DNA of 34,425 bases, from the NCBI GenBank assembly GCA_028293645.1, contig JAQGOK010000029.1, forward strand, positions 1 to 34,425, written 5' to 3'. Of the stretch, positions 6,516 to 15,690 are shown piece after piece; position 1 is the stretch's first letter, and every line of letters begins with the position of its first letter. The translations under genes were made by a program, and so were the position numbers. The DNA comes from Chthoniobacter sp. Lineage in GTDB: Bacteria; Verrucomicrobiota; Verrucomicrobiia; Chthoniobacterales; Chthoniobacteraceae. The notes under the pieces were generated by a model. The model saw nothing but the letters and a program-made list of their open reading frames with translations. It ran no database searches and was not told where the DNA came from.

Positions 6516-8501
6516 TTAATCGCCTACGTCGCGGGCGAAAACGAGGAGGCTGTTGGCGGGAAGAGTGATATCCGCGGACGCCGGTAGCCCGTCCCATCCT
6601 GGACCGTTGGCAGTAACTCCGCCTGGGTTCCCTTGGGCGTTGGGGTTGAACCATTGATCATAGATGTCGCCGTTGAACACTTCGTACCAGTGGCCGCTGC
6701 CGGGCATCCCGATCCGGTAGCTATGATTGTAAAACGTCGTTTCGTTGAGACTCGCGACGACGACCACATCCCGTCCGATCCCGGGAACCCAACGATGGAA
6801 GGCGAAGACGCGGTTGTCGTTATGCACGTGGAAAACGTTCAGCCCATCGGCGCGAAGAGCAGGATGCTTCCGGCGCAACCACATGATGTCGCGGGTGAAA
6901 CGATGCTGGTCGGCCATATGGCGATCCTTGCCCTCCAAGCCTTCCCACCAAATGAGGAGCTCCGGTCGTTTCGGGTAATCGGTCCAGTACTTGTCCTCCA
7001 GGAATTCCTGACCCATAAAGATCATCGGCACGCCCGGCGCAGTGAGCAACAGCCCCGTCGCGACTTTGGCCCGGCTGCGGCCATGCCAGGAGCGTGAGTT
7101 GCCGGGATCGGCGAGCGCCGCAATCCGCGGCTGTTTGTCCTCTCCCGTGTGGTTTACATCGAGGAGGTCATGGTTCTCGATGCACTGGAAGGTGGTCCAC
7201 CGGCCGGGATCCTTGTAGGTGAAGTAGAACGCGTCCCGTAACGCATCCAAGTCCACGCTGGCTGCGGCGCCGCGGCTGCTCTGCTCGATCACCGAGCGCA
7301 ACTGCTTCCGCAGCACGTCGCTATAGCCGAGATCGAAACCCATCCCATGCGGCGGAGTGGCCACGCCCTTCCAACGGTCCGCTCCGTTGTAATTCCAGTA
7401 CTCGGCAATCTGCACCGCGCTTGGTTTTACATAACGCAACGTGGAAGTCAGATCCTGGCAGAATGACCAGCCGCCGTGGTCATCAATCACCGTCACCTGA
7501 TCATAGCGCAAGCCATCGAGGTGATACTCGGCGAGCAGAGCCTTGCCGTTATCGATCAATAGCTGTCGCACCTCCTTCTTCCAGAAAGCGAAGACCAAGC
7601 CGCCCGCGTGCCCGTCGCGGGTGAAGTAGAGGCTGCGGTCGTTATCTCCCCGAAGTTGCCGATCAAAGAAATACATACTCTGATCGTCGAAGGGACCGCC
7701 TCCGTGGTTATAAACGACATCCGCGATCACGGCGAGGCCGTGCAGGTGACACAGGTCAACGAACACCTTGAGCTGGTTGATCTGACCAGTTAGTTCGGCA
7801 GCCGTTTTGTCGGGAACTCCCTTCGCCCTGAAAAGGCGGTTCACGCGTTCCAAGTATAAGTCCAGGGTGGGCCCGGGCCGAACCGCGTAATCCATTTCTG
7901 GCGAGAACAAATCCGTGCCGTTGTAACCCAGGCTATTTTCCGTCTGATACTCCTGGAGTGGCAATGGCATGATCGCATTGGCGCCGAGGTCAGCGAGGTA
8001 TTCGATGCGATCCACCACATCGAGGAGCTTGCACACGCGATTGGGGCGGATGTCGGCGCCTGCTTCGTCTTTCGCGTAGAAAACCCCGATGTGGAATTGA
8101 TAGACTACGAGGTCTTCGAAGTAAGGGGCGCGAAAGCCCGCGTCGTTCCATTGGTAACTGTTCGGATCGCGCACAATGCAGTCGCAGTCCGGGTAGTCAT
8201 CCATTCGCAGTTCACGTGCGTAGGGATCGCGCTTAAACCCTGGCCCATCCGCCCCGACGACATAGAAGCGGTATTCAGTGCCATCCACGACTCCCGGAAA
8301 AAACCCGCCCCAGTTGCCATCCACGTCTTTCACCAGAAGGTCCGCATCGTTCTTCGCCCAAGGAACCCCGGGCGAAGCGGTGGGTCGGGCGAGATAGACC
8401 TCACTTGCTGCCGGCGCCCAAGCGCGGAAAGTGGCCCCGCCGTCCACAAGGTTTGCTCCCATCGGAGTGTCGCTCGTAATGTGCTTTTGTGATGCTGGCA
8501 T
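6516..8501 (-). CDS. GH13 alpha-amylase-family enzyme with N-terminal CBM48
   Basis: The 661-residue protein has a CBM48-like beta-sandwich at about residues 14-95 (GATFRAWAPAASEVYL), then a GH13 catalytic barrel. Conserved regions: DVVYNH (261-266), GLRYDQ with Asp334 as the expected nucleophile, QIAEYW with Glu367 as the acid/base, and ENHD (442-445) with the transition-state Asp. A C-terminal beta domain carries VVVVASLNE. The CBM48 plus barrel layout is that of branching enzymes, isoamylase/debranching enzymes and maltooligosyltrehalose trehalohydrolases. The closest feel is glycogen branching or a related alpha-glucan enzyme, but substrate specificity cannot be fixed. There is no signal peptide, so it should act in the cytoplasm on storage glucan. 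It is a lone gene, 120 bp downstream of the metzincin gene on the same strand. Confidence 0.88.
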   Translation of the reverse strand: MPASQKHITSDTPMGANLVDGGATFRAWAPAASEVYLARPTASPGVPWAKNDADLLVKDVDGNWGGFFPGVVDGTEYRFYVVGADGPGFKRDPYARELRMDDYPDCDCIVRDPNSYQWNDAGFRAPYFEDLVVYQFHIGVFYAKDEAGADIRPNRVCKLLDVVDRIEYLADLGANAIMPLPLQEYQTENSLGYNGTDLFSPEMDYAVRPGPTLDLYLERVNRLFRAKGVPDKTAAELTGQINQLKVFVDLCHLHGLAVIADVVYNHGGGPFDDQSMYFFDRQLRGDNDRSLYFTRDGHAGGLVFAFWKKEVRQLLIDNGKALLAEYHLDGLRYDQVTVIDDHGGWSFCQDLTSTLRYVKPSAVQIAEYWNYNGADRWKGVATPPHGMGFDLGYSDVLRKQLRSVIEQSSRGAAASVDLDALRDAFYFTYKDPGRWTTFQCIENHDLLDVNHTGEDKQPRIAALADPGNSRSWHGRSRAKVATGLLLTAPGVPMIFMGQEFLEDKYWTDYPKRPELLIWWEGLEGKDRHMADQHRFTRDIMWLRRKHPALRADGLNVFHVHNDNRVFAFHRWVPGIGRDVVVVASLNETTFYNHSYRIGMPGSGHWYEVFNGDIYDQWFNPNAQGNPGGVTANGPGWDGLPASADITLPANSLLVFARDVGD

Positions 8502-8621
8502 TCGTACTTGTTGGTTGAGTATTATGCGGAAGGACCGGTGTCTGGTTGGAAAGCTCGCCCCGGCCGACGCGCTATAGCAGCCGATCGGGTCCTCTCCTCG
8601 ACCGGCGCTTGGCCTCCCAGG

Positions 8622-9650
8622 TCAGGCCTTTGCCACCTTAACGGAGTAGTTCCCGAGGCCACTCGTCCGGTTGTAGTGTCGCACCTGGACGAAGTATTCG
8701 CCCTTAACCAGGCTCGCCACGATTCTGGCATTTGTATCGACGCCACTGTCATCATCTTCCGCGATGAGCGCCGTCTCGCTGTTTGGACCGAATAGCTTCA
8801 TCACCACGTCACTCGGCCCGCGTGTATCAATGACATACCGGCCGTCGGCGGTGACCGTAAACTTGAACAGGTCCTCCTCGCCAATCTTTCCGATCGAAGC
8901 CTGCGTTCGGGTGCTCGCGTTCACCTTCAATGGTGTCGCGGAGGATGTGGTAGTGCCGGTCTTGGGATACATCCTGGCTCCGGCGATGAAGTCTTTGTCC
9001 ATCTGCGATAACACCTCGTTGGCCTCTGTCCCGATCCCGTTCGTGGTCCAGGAAGCGGGGAAGAAGTAGAGCATGATGGACTTCGGATCGAAGGCGGTGC
9101 CATTAACCTGATCGGCGCTGTATTTGCGCAGGACGTTGTGACGAGCGGTTGCCTCGTCCCAGAAATTGGGAGACTTCGCCAGCTCCCGAATGACCACCGA
9201 CTCGTTCCAGGAGATGCCGCCCGCAGGATTCTGATGTTCGTGCGCCAGGCCGATCGCGTGACCAAACTCATGCGCCGCCGTGCCGCCATCCAGAAAGCCG
9301 AGATTCATGGTCGCCTCGTTCAGCGGGATGCCGCGGCAATCCGTTCCAACGTATGACCACGCCCCATCACTCTGATCGAACGCGATGCGAATCTCTGCAT
9401 TCGGTGCGTTGTTGAAGTCGAACTTCAGATTGGCGACCGAACTCCACCATCCGGCTTGCTCGCGAGCGGTGTTCCTGGCGGCGGCGGAGCCCCCGATAAA
9501 CCGGACCCGCAACGTGGACCCATTCATCCATGACTTGCCGATCGGTGATATCGCCCGGACGCGTCCTTCGCGCCCGCGAACCGTCGGCTGAAAACGCATG
9601 AGATCTCGCGGGAGGATGCGGTCAATGCAAACTTTGGCTCTATCGCTCAT
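8622..9650 (-). CDS. Metzincin zinc protease with C-terminal PPC domain
   Basis: A 342-residue protein. The zinc-binding helix reads HEFGHAIGLAHEH (residues 127-139): His127, His131 and His137 would bind zinc, and Glu128 would be the catalytic base. A Met-turn candidate SIMLY follows about 60 residues later. This is the astacin/matrixin-type metzincin signature; the extra Glu after the third His is astacin-like. The fold begins around residue 45 (TLRVRFIGG). Residues ~250-342 (FTVTADGRYVIDTRG ... GEYFVQVRHYN) match the bacterial pre-peptidase C-terminal beta-sandwich common on secreted proteases. Oddly, no signal peptide is seen after the ATG at 9650 and no extended open frame supplies one, so export may be non-classical or absent. 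Role probably degradative. Confidence 0.85.
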   Translation of the reverse strand: MSDRAKVCIDRILPRDLMRFQPTVRGREGRVRAISPIGKSWMNGSTLRVRFIGGSAAARNTAREQAGWWSSVANLKFDFNNAPNAEIRIAFDQSDGAWSYVGTDCRGIPLNEATMNLGFLDGGTAAHEFGHAIGLAHEHQNPAGGISWNESVVIRELAKSPNFWDEATARHNVLRKYSADQVNGTAFDPKSIMLYFFPASWTTNGIGTEANEVLSQMDKDFIAGARMYPKTGTTTSSATPLKVNASTRTQASIGKIGEEDLFKFTVTADGRYVIDTRGPSDVVMKLFGPNSETALIAEDDDSGVDTNARIVASLVKGEYFVQVRHYNRTSGLGNYSVKVAKA

Positions 9651-10384
9651 GGTCGTTAAGTGGATAAGACGAACTGACCTACCGCCATTTACTGCCTCGA
9701 AATCATTACTGGGTTCGTCACTGCTTCACTCAGATTCCTGGCGACGACGTGGCGAGGAGCCTACAAGACACCGCGAGAAGGTGTGAATAGGTAGAAACAC
9801 CCACTGCCAGGACTTTAGAGCGTGTCATGCACTCTTGGGCGCGACGGAGGAGCGCTTACCCTGGGTTCTCCCCCAAGGGCGCCAACCCCACAGGGATTGA
9901 ATCGAACGATCCCCGTCCAGAGATGCAACCCCTGCAGGGTTGAGCGCTTTTCGCACGGCGTCCCCAAGGTAGCTCGTCCCTTGCAAACCTTGGCCGAAGG
10001 ATTCGAACGCCTTCGGCGTTCCTCTCGAAGTTCATGACTCGCCCGAGGCCATCCCGAGCTCGAAGACGCCACGACGCAAGAGCTCCAGTTCGGGTCGCAG
10101 CGTGTTCGCGGGTCCAATGAGGCTCCGCCCGCGTCGCTCGATCCCGCAGCGCTTCCGTTCCGCGCGCGCCCCTCTCCCCGACGGCAGTTCCTTCCCCCCG
10201 GCGAACGCATCTCGGATGGCCGCTCCTCGCCGGGAGCAGTGAACGCTCCGAGATCATCTGCAAAACGAACCGGAGGATCGCCGCAAACTCTTTCGCCGTC
10301 AGCGCAACGTGAGCAGTTGCAAGAACCGGACGGGCTCGGCACTTTATCGGCCCCCGAGGCCTGAAGCCGATCGGGGATCATTCC
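9651..10384. other. Long intergenic region with family B repeat
   Basis: Contains the second family B copy (9816-9938) and a perfect 7-bp-stem hairpin GAACGCC-TTC-GGCGTTC near 10005. Open frames of 135-188 codons exist on the minus strand but are Arg/Gly/Ser-rich, pass through the repeats and show no motif, so they are not called. The promoter of the plus-strand permease operon should lie in its last ~100 bp; no confident -35/-10 pair was picked. Confidence 0.5.
9816..9938 (-). repeat. Family B composite repeat, copy 2
   Basis: Begins GAGCGTGTCATGCACTC and continues with GCGCGACGGAGGA, GCGCTTACCCTGGGTTCTC (reverse complement of blocks at 5450-5552). The box CAGAGATGCAACCCCTGC plus AGG lies at 9918-9938, in the same orientation as at 5416. 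The box can therefore flip relative to the rest, as expected if it is palindromic (AACCCCTGCAGGGGTT in its ideal form). Confidence 0.7.
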
Positions 10385-11344
10385 ATGTCCTGGTTTTCCT
10401 TTCAGTTTAACGACTTCGCTTTCTCCTTCATCAGCGTCCTGTTCGAGGGCGTTCCGTTCGTCCTCCTCGGTTCCTTGATCTCGGGGTTCGTCGATGTATT
10501 CGTCTCCTCCGAACGCATTTCGCGGATGCTTCCACGGAACCGATCGGGCGCCATTTTTCTCAGCGGTTTGCTCGGGCTGGTGCTGCCGATGTGCGAATGC
10601 GGGAGCGTGATCATCATTCGGCGGTTTATCAAAAAGGGCCTGCCGCTCTCGGCGGCGGTCACTTACATGCTGGCGGCGCCCATCGTGAGCCCGGTCGTGG
10701 CGCTTTCAACCTACGCCGCTTTCAAAGGTCAGGGGCCAGTGGTGATGACGTCATTGCGCCTGAGCATTGGTTTTGCGATCGCGGTGGCGATCGGGTTCAT
10801 CGTCAGCCGATGCCGTCCGGCGACGATCCTGCAGCCAGATGTGCTGGGCGAAGGCGGCCCGCGCCAGCGTGCCGGATTGAGCATTGCAGCGGCACCGACC
10901 GCGCGCGAGTTCACGGCTCTCGTGGAAACCGCCACGTTGCGGCAGAAGCTGGTGCTCGCGGTGCAATCAGCCACTTCGGACCTGCTCGACGTGACCTTCT
11001 TCCTGATCATCGGAGCCGCGACGGCGAGCGTGTTCAACACCGCCATAAACCAGGAGGTAATCCTGCCCTACGCCGGCAATCCGCCCGTCGCGATCGTGGC
11101 GATGATGGTTCTCGCTGCCGCCCTGGCGCTCTGCAGCACCACCGACGCGTTCATCGCCGCTTCCTTCGCGAGTTTTCCTTTCGCAGCGAAACTCGGCTTC
11201 CTGCTCTTCGGTCCACTCTTCGACATCAAGCTCTTCTGGCTCTACGGACTGATCTTCAAGCGTCGCTACGTCGCACTGACCGCACTCGGCCTGTTCGTCA
11301 CCATTGGGCTGATTTGCTGGCGCATTGCCGGGTTGCAACTCTGA
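10385..11344 (+). CDS. DUF318/YraQ-YcgR family permease
   Basis: A 319-residue inner-membrane protein with about eight hydrophobic segments. The family hallmark Cys-Glu-Cys-Gly lies at residues 70-73 (LPMCECGSVIIIRR), in a membrane segment facing the predicted pore. A second hydrophobic set from residue ~190 repeats the fold, with STTDAFIAASF near residue 255. The family (DUF318; ArsP-like permeases, B. subtilis YcgR) is linked to metal or metalloid export; substrate unknown here. The next gene encodes the usual partner (TIGR03943/YcgQ type), 48 bp downstream, so the two form an operon. The ATG at 10385 is followed directly by the first hydrophobic segment. Confidence 0.9.
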   Translation: MSWFSFQFNDFAFSFISVLFEGVPFVLLGSLISGFVDVFVSSERISRMLPRNRSGAIFLSGLLGLVLPMCECGSVIIIRRFIKKGLPLSAAVTYMLAAPIVSPVVALSTYAAFKGQGPVVMTSLRLSIGFAIAVAIGFIVSRCRPATILQPDVLGEGGPRQRAGLSIAAAPTAREFTALVETATLRQKLVLAVQSATSDLLDVTFFLIIGAATASVFNTAINQEVILPYAGNPPVAIVAMMVLAAALALCSTTDAFIAASFASFPFAAKLGFLLFGPLFDIKLFWLYGLIFKRRYVALTALGLFVTIGLICWRIAGLQL

Positions 11345-11392
11345 GCCGACAATCCCCTACCCGATCCGCATTTTGCGCGTAATCTCTCAACC

Positions 11393-12280
11393 ATGAACAA
11401 GCTGTTCGATCGCTGGCTGCCTTGCGCCACTCTCGCGACCTGGAGTGTCATTCTGATCACCTTCTGGAGCACCGGACGCATCCGCGATTTCCTCGCACCT
11501 GAATTCCGCCCCGGAGTTTTGATCGCGGGCGTAATCCTCGGGTTGATGGCTCTCGTGTTTCTCTTCTCGAATGTGGACGCCGCGTGCTGCGCCACGGCGA
11601 ATTGCGGTCACTCGTTATCGCGGAGGCCATCCGGCCGGGTGCTGACGTTCGCAATTCTCCTGCTGCCGATCACGGTGGCCGCCACGTTTTCACCGGAAGG
11701 TTATAGCTCGAACGTGGTGAAAAACCGCGGGGTGATCATGGATGCAACCCAACTCGGCCTCGGACCGCGCAAGGCACAAGAGCCCCTGCAACTTCCGCTC
11801 CCGACCAAAGATCCCACTGCTCTGCCGGGAAGCGACGTGGAGGCGAATTCCGCAACGCCCCCTGCCCCATCGGCGGACCAGCAGCCCCCTGCCCCCGGCG
11901 ATTACCTCACCCGAACGCCCGAAGGTTTCATTGTCGCGGAAGTGTTGGACCTGCTTTACGCGGCTCAGGACAATGCCTTGCGGAAAGACTTCGAAGGGAA
12001 AGCAGTGCAACTGGTTGGCCAGCTGATGCCGGATACCTCCGGCACTGGAACTGTGCATCGGTTCAAGGTCGTGCGGATGTTCATGACCTGTTGTGCGGCC
12101 GACGCCCGGCCCGTTGCGACACTTGTGGAAGCGGCGGAGAAGCCTGCGGCCGCTGAGATGACTTGGGTGAAAATCACCGGCACCTCCACTTTTCCGATCG
12201 AAAATGGCCGGCGGATCGCGGTGGTGAAAGCGGACAAGGTGGAGGCGACGAGCCCCCCTGAGGAATCCATGCTCTACTGA
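11393..12280 (+). CDS. TIGR03943/YcgQ-like permease partner protein
   Basis: A 295-residue protein with two N-terminal membrane segments (about residues 10-28 and 40-58), a third near 82-98, then a Pro-rich linker and an extracytoplasmic domain. The signature FMTCCAADARPVATLVE near residue 225 is the Cys-Cys motif characteristic of the YcgQ/TIGR03943 family, the constant partner of DUF318 permeases. WVKITGTSTF follows in the last strand region. The N-terminal His-poor loop contains AACCATANCGHS, with three Cys that might also bind metal. Known family members are encoded beside the permease, as here, supporting a two-component metal-related transporter. No regulator gene is adjacent. Confidence 0.88.
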   Translation: MNKLFDRWLPCATLATWSVILITFWSTGRIRDFLAPEFRPGVLIAGVILGLMALVFLFSNVDAACCATANCGHSLSRRPSGRVLTFAILLLPITVAATFSPEGYSSNVVKNRGVIMDATQLGLGPRKAQEPLQLPLPTKDPTALPGSDVEANSATPPAPSADQQPPAPGDYLTRTPEGFIVAEVLDLLYAAQDNALRKDFEGKAVQLVGQLMPDTSGTGTVHRFKVVRMFMTCCAADARPVATLVEAAEKPAAAEMTWVKITGTSTFPIENGRRIAVVKADKVEATSPPEESMLY

Positions 12281-12322
12281 GCGTCAGTTTGATTCCGCTC
12301 AGGCAGGACGGCAGGAGCCTGA

Positions 12323-15300
12323 TCAATCCCCGTTGCGCTGGATGTGAACGTGGGGATTCGAGCCGTGCAGCAGAACGGTGTAATCAGCACCAAAGGTGCG
12401 GTGGGCGAGCTCCTTGAGCAGGCGCTGAGCTTGGGAGTAGTTTGTCGCCGGAGCGTATGGGACCACGACGGGCCACGGCCCGGTGAAGCTCGGATTCATA
12501 TCCACCGCGTTCCCCGTTTGGTGGAAGCTGTTCAGCGCTGAATCGGGGAGCCGGTCGTTGCGACGCGGATTTCGCCAGCCGGAGGTGACGCGCAAGGGTG
12601 GAAATGAAAAGTCCCCATTGCTCAACGGAAAGGCTGCAGCCCACGCGTCGTTCAAGGTCTCCGCGATGTTGACCGAAGCATGCACGACGGCGGGGCTCGG
12701 CGAGAAATCGGAATAGCCAGCGAAGTCCGCAAAGCTGAACCCGGCATCCGCCGGGAAGCCACTCGCATCGACGATTTCACTGCGGCTGGGTGTGGCGAGG
12801 ACGAACTGCGAATGGATCGCCCGCTTATCCACATACTCCTGCCGGATCTGAGATATGCGCTCCTGGACGAGTTCTTTCGGTTCGGATTCCAGACGCCCGT
12901 CGGCGGTCCGCGCAATGAAACGGTATTTCAGTGGCTGGCTCCCCTCCGACGTGAACTCCTCAACCGTCGGCGTCCGATTGGTCAGGGTCACCGTCGCCGT
13001 CCGGCTCGAGACCGCGACGCCGCTCGTATCCACTGGCCAAAGTTCGCCTTCGCTGGAGACCTCCTGCACCTCCAGGCGAATGTCACTCTCGAGGATATCC
13101 GGAGGGGCTTTCAGCCTCACGACGACTTCGTTTTCGCCAATCCCGGTGGTGAAGATTGCTGCACTTGGAGCGGAAGGCACAACGGTGGTGAGACGTTCAA
13201 TCTCCAACTCGCCGATCACAAACGAGTGAGCATCCCAGATCGAATCCGGATCGCCTGGCAATCCCTCCGTGGCGTTCCCATCCGACAGCGACAGCAGGTA
13301 TGACTCGGAAAAAATGAGTTCACTTCCGCGGTAGATATTCAGCCGCGCAGTCGTCGGCAGATCTCCGGAATAGTAGTCGGCGCGGACTGTGTACGTCCCC
13401 GGCCGGGGATCCAGCATCGTGAAAGTTTCAGGGCCGAATCCATCTGTGTCGTCGTGATCCAAAGCAGCGTCTGGAATTCCGTCCAACGCATCGTACGACG
13501 CATGCCGCCCCTGAGGGTCGAAAACGTGCAGATCGATGTCGGTCTCATCTGTATCCCAGGAAAGGACCACCGTAATGCCTGCAGGCGCGACTGCGGCGGG
13601 TGGACTCGCGCTGGCGGCGCCTGACTCCGCCAATGCAGCAGCGCCTTCGAGATTGATCACGCGAACCCGGCGGCTCACGCCCGTGTTCCCATCCACGCTG
13701 GTGAACCGCACTTCCAGGGTATTCTCTCCAGGCAGGAGCGAAACCACCTCCGAGAAGGCGCCACTCTCCTCCACCCCGCTGAAATAGTCCTCCCCGTTTT
13801 GGGAGATCACGACACGCCCCTCAGTCGCTGGGGAACCTCCGACAGACACTGTCCCGTTGATGGTGAAAATATTGTCCGTCACCGTCATGCCATCCACGAT
13901 CGAAGCGATGATGGTCACCTGAGGCACGGGCGCGGTCGGTTTGCCGAGCGTGACGGAGATCCCGGTGCCTTCCAGCGGCACCTCAACGTCAACCGATGCC
14001 TCGTTAAATGTGCGGAGGTAGAGCTTCACATTGTGCGCTCCCTCCGCGAGGTCGGAGAGCGAGGCCGGCGTCTGCAAACCGGTATTGAAGTCGTCCAGAT
14101 AGATCGAGGCACCCGGCGGATCGCTGCTGATGCGTAACTCTCCGGCCTGGAGCGGCTCCGAGATGACCGCGATGATCGGATCGAAGGCGAGATTCGTCAC
14201 CTGGACTTCGACGGTGTGGGGAGATCTCCCGGTCACGGGAATCTCAGTCCAACCCGAGTCCGTCATCGCGAGAACCCGGATGTCCGTCAGAACAGTCTCC
14301 GCGGGGAAACGGGACGGGCTGATCGGAACGATCAGCCGAACAGGAGCTGCGAACACTTCTCCGACGGGTCCAAAAACCACGCCGGGTCCCACCGCCCGGA
14401 TTCCAAACGGCAGCGCTGGAAGGTGCTCAGGATCTTCCTGAATCGTTCCGCGGAGGACCCGTGAAACCGCTCCTGCAGGCACGGAAATGCCTGCTCCGAA
14501 CAACTCGCTGGAATCGTCGGCGACCGTCAGCGCCCCGCCGGCAACAGGTGAAATTTCTGCACCGATCACCGTTGGAGCATGCCACTGCACCGAGACGGTC
14601 CGGGTGGCCAACAGCGCGGTGCCCGAGTAAACCCGGACCGTAAGCTCGTTTGTGCCGTCGAAGAGCGCGTGGTCGGTGAAGGTGAATGCTCCCGAGCCCG
14701 CCGTCTGCCCGACGACACCGTTAAGCTCGATGCGTCCCGCAGATGGAAAGTGAGCAACGGATCCCGTGACTTCAATCTCGCCTTCCGGAGCGACGGAACC
14801 ATCCACCGGCGACGTGATCTCAATGATGGGGAGCTGCGATGCACCGCCTGTAAACGCCCCCTTTCCGGTGAGAGCGATCGTGGAAAGATTATGCGAGCGC
14901 GCGTCTTTCCCCACCTTCGCCCGGGTCTTCGCCTTTCCACCCATCGCGAGCTGGAAGGTTTTCTGGAAGTCGCCCAGGGAGATGCTGCCTTCCTGAGTAG
15001 CGCTGATCGGGGTAACCGTTTGGCCGTCGTAAGCGCCCGCAAGGATCGGCGCCAGGAAAGGTCGTGTTCGCCCCAGTGCGCGCAACGAAATCATCTGCCC
15101 TTTCCAGCTTACCACCAGGCTCAGCCACTTAACGGGTTTTCCCTGGTCATCCGCCGACGTGAACACGAAGGCCGCTTTCTGCTTCGCAGGATTGAACTCA
15201 GCTGCGTTTCCGAGGGTTTGCTGAAAATTCCAAGTGCCGAGTTTGATACCAAGTAGGGACGAGGCATTCAGCGCGCTCGGATCAAATCCATCGGCTGCGA

Positions 15301-15472
15301 TCTTCGCAGTCAAAGCGAACGCGCCGGTGGAAAGCACGCCGGAGGTGGCCCCGTCCCACGCAATCTTCTCTGCCAGCTTCTCTTTGAAGATGAGCGACTG
15401 GGTAGCGGCGTTCAGCTCCCCAACGAAGCTGACCACCAACGTCGCGGCGAAGATCCAGCGAATTACATTCAT
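12323..15472 (-). CDS. Large secreted multidomain protein with M15-type peptidase domain
   Basis: A 1049-residue secreted protein. Signal peptide residues 1-22 (MNVIRWIFAATLVVSF then VGELNA). The first ~200 residues are unassigned. Beta-sandwich domains around 215-300 (SPVDGSVAPEGEIEVTGSV) and 535-610 look like bacterial Ig-like folds. A PEGA-like domain sits near 445-500 (LRISSDPPGASIYLDD). Residues ~634-727 (VLSWDTDETDIDLHVFDPQG) resemble the DUF2135-like 'D-x-D-L-H-V' domain. The C-terminus is an M15/D,D- or L,D-carboxypeptidase-like domain: TSGWRNPRRN, SFHQTGNAVDM with His984 and Asp991, and a terminal HVH (1041-1043) as third zinc ligand. It should act on peptidoglycan or cell-surface peptides. 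ATG 15472 was chosen for the signal peptide and an AAAGG seven bases upstream; the frame extends 19 codons further. Convergent with the permease operon across 42 bp. Confidence 0.82.
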   Translation of the reverse strand: MNVIRWIFAATLVVSFVGELNAATQSLIFKEKLAEKIAWDGATSGVLSTGAFALTAKIAADGFDPSALNASSLLGIKLGTWNFQQTLGNAAEFNPAKQKAAFVFTSADDQGKPVKWLSLVVSWKGQMISLRALGRTRPFLAPILAGAYDGQTVTPISATQEGSISLGDFQKTFQLAMGGKAKTRAKVGKDARSHNLSTIALTGKGAFTGGASQLPIIEITSPVDGSVAPEGEIEVTGSVAHFPSAGRIELNGVVGQTAGSGAFTFTDHALFDGTNELTVRVYSGTALLATRTVSVQWHAPTVIGAEISPVAGGALTVADDSSELFGAGISVPAGAVSRVLRGTIQEDPEHLPALPFGIRAVGPGVVFGPVGEVFAAPVRLIVPISPSRFPAETVLTDIRVLAMTDSGWTEIPVTGRSPHTVEVQVTNLAFDPIIAVISEPLQAGELRISSDPPGASIYLDDFNTGLQTPASLSDLAEGAHNVKLYLRTFNEASVDVEVPLEGTGISVTLGKPTAPVPQVTIIASIVDGMTVTDNIFTINGTVSVGGSPATEGRVVISQNGEDYFSGVEESGAFSEVVSLLPGENTLEVRFTSVDGNTGVSRRVRVINLEGAAALAESGAASASPPAAVAPAGITVVLSWDTDETDIDLHVFDPQGRHASYDALDGIPDAALDHDDTDGFGPETFTMLDPRPGTYTVRADYYSGDLPTTARLNIYRGSELIFSESYLLSLSDGNATEGLPGDPDSIWDAHSFVIGELEIERLTTVVPSAPSAAIFTTGIGENEVVVRLKAPPDILESDIRLEVQEVSSEGELWPVDTSGVAVSSRTATVTLTNRTPTVEEFTSEGSQPLKYRFIARTADGRLESEPKELVQERISQIRQEYVDKRAIHSQFVLATPSRSEIVDASGFPADAGFSFADFAGYSDFSPSPAVVHASVNIAETLNDAWAAAFPLSNGDFSFPPLRVTSGWRNPRRNDRLPDSALNSFHQTGNAVDMNPSFTGPWPVVVPYAPATNYSQAQRLLKELAHRTFGADYTVLLHGSNPHVHIQRNGD

Positions 15473-15690
15473 ACAAGCCTTTCTGATTTTGACCTCCACA
15501 GCCGGATGCGTCCTCACGCTCGGACCCAAGAACTTTTACGCGAAATTTACAGCACCGGACAACACCCATTCGTCCCGGCATTACGATCAGGGATTTCCGG
15601 GCTGAGGTCAGGGATCAGCCTTTCGCGTGAAGGCGTTTGGAAGCAGGGGTGAACGTTGACGCTCTCGCGGCACTCGCGCAGAGTCTCCGC

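Noticed and set aside
9815..10381. A 188-codon minus-strand open frame upstream of the permease operon
   Set aside because: It passes through family B repeat DNA, is Arg/Ser/Gly-rich and shows no domain or ribosome binding site.
12281..12322. Bidirectional terminator between the convergent permease and M15-type genes
   Set aside because: Only a 5-bp CAGGC/GCCTG stem with a long loop and no T-tract was found, too weak to call.
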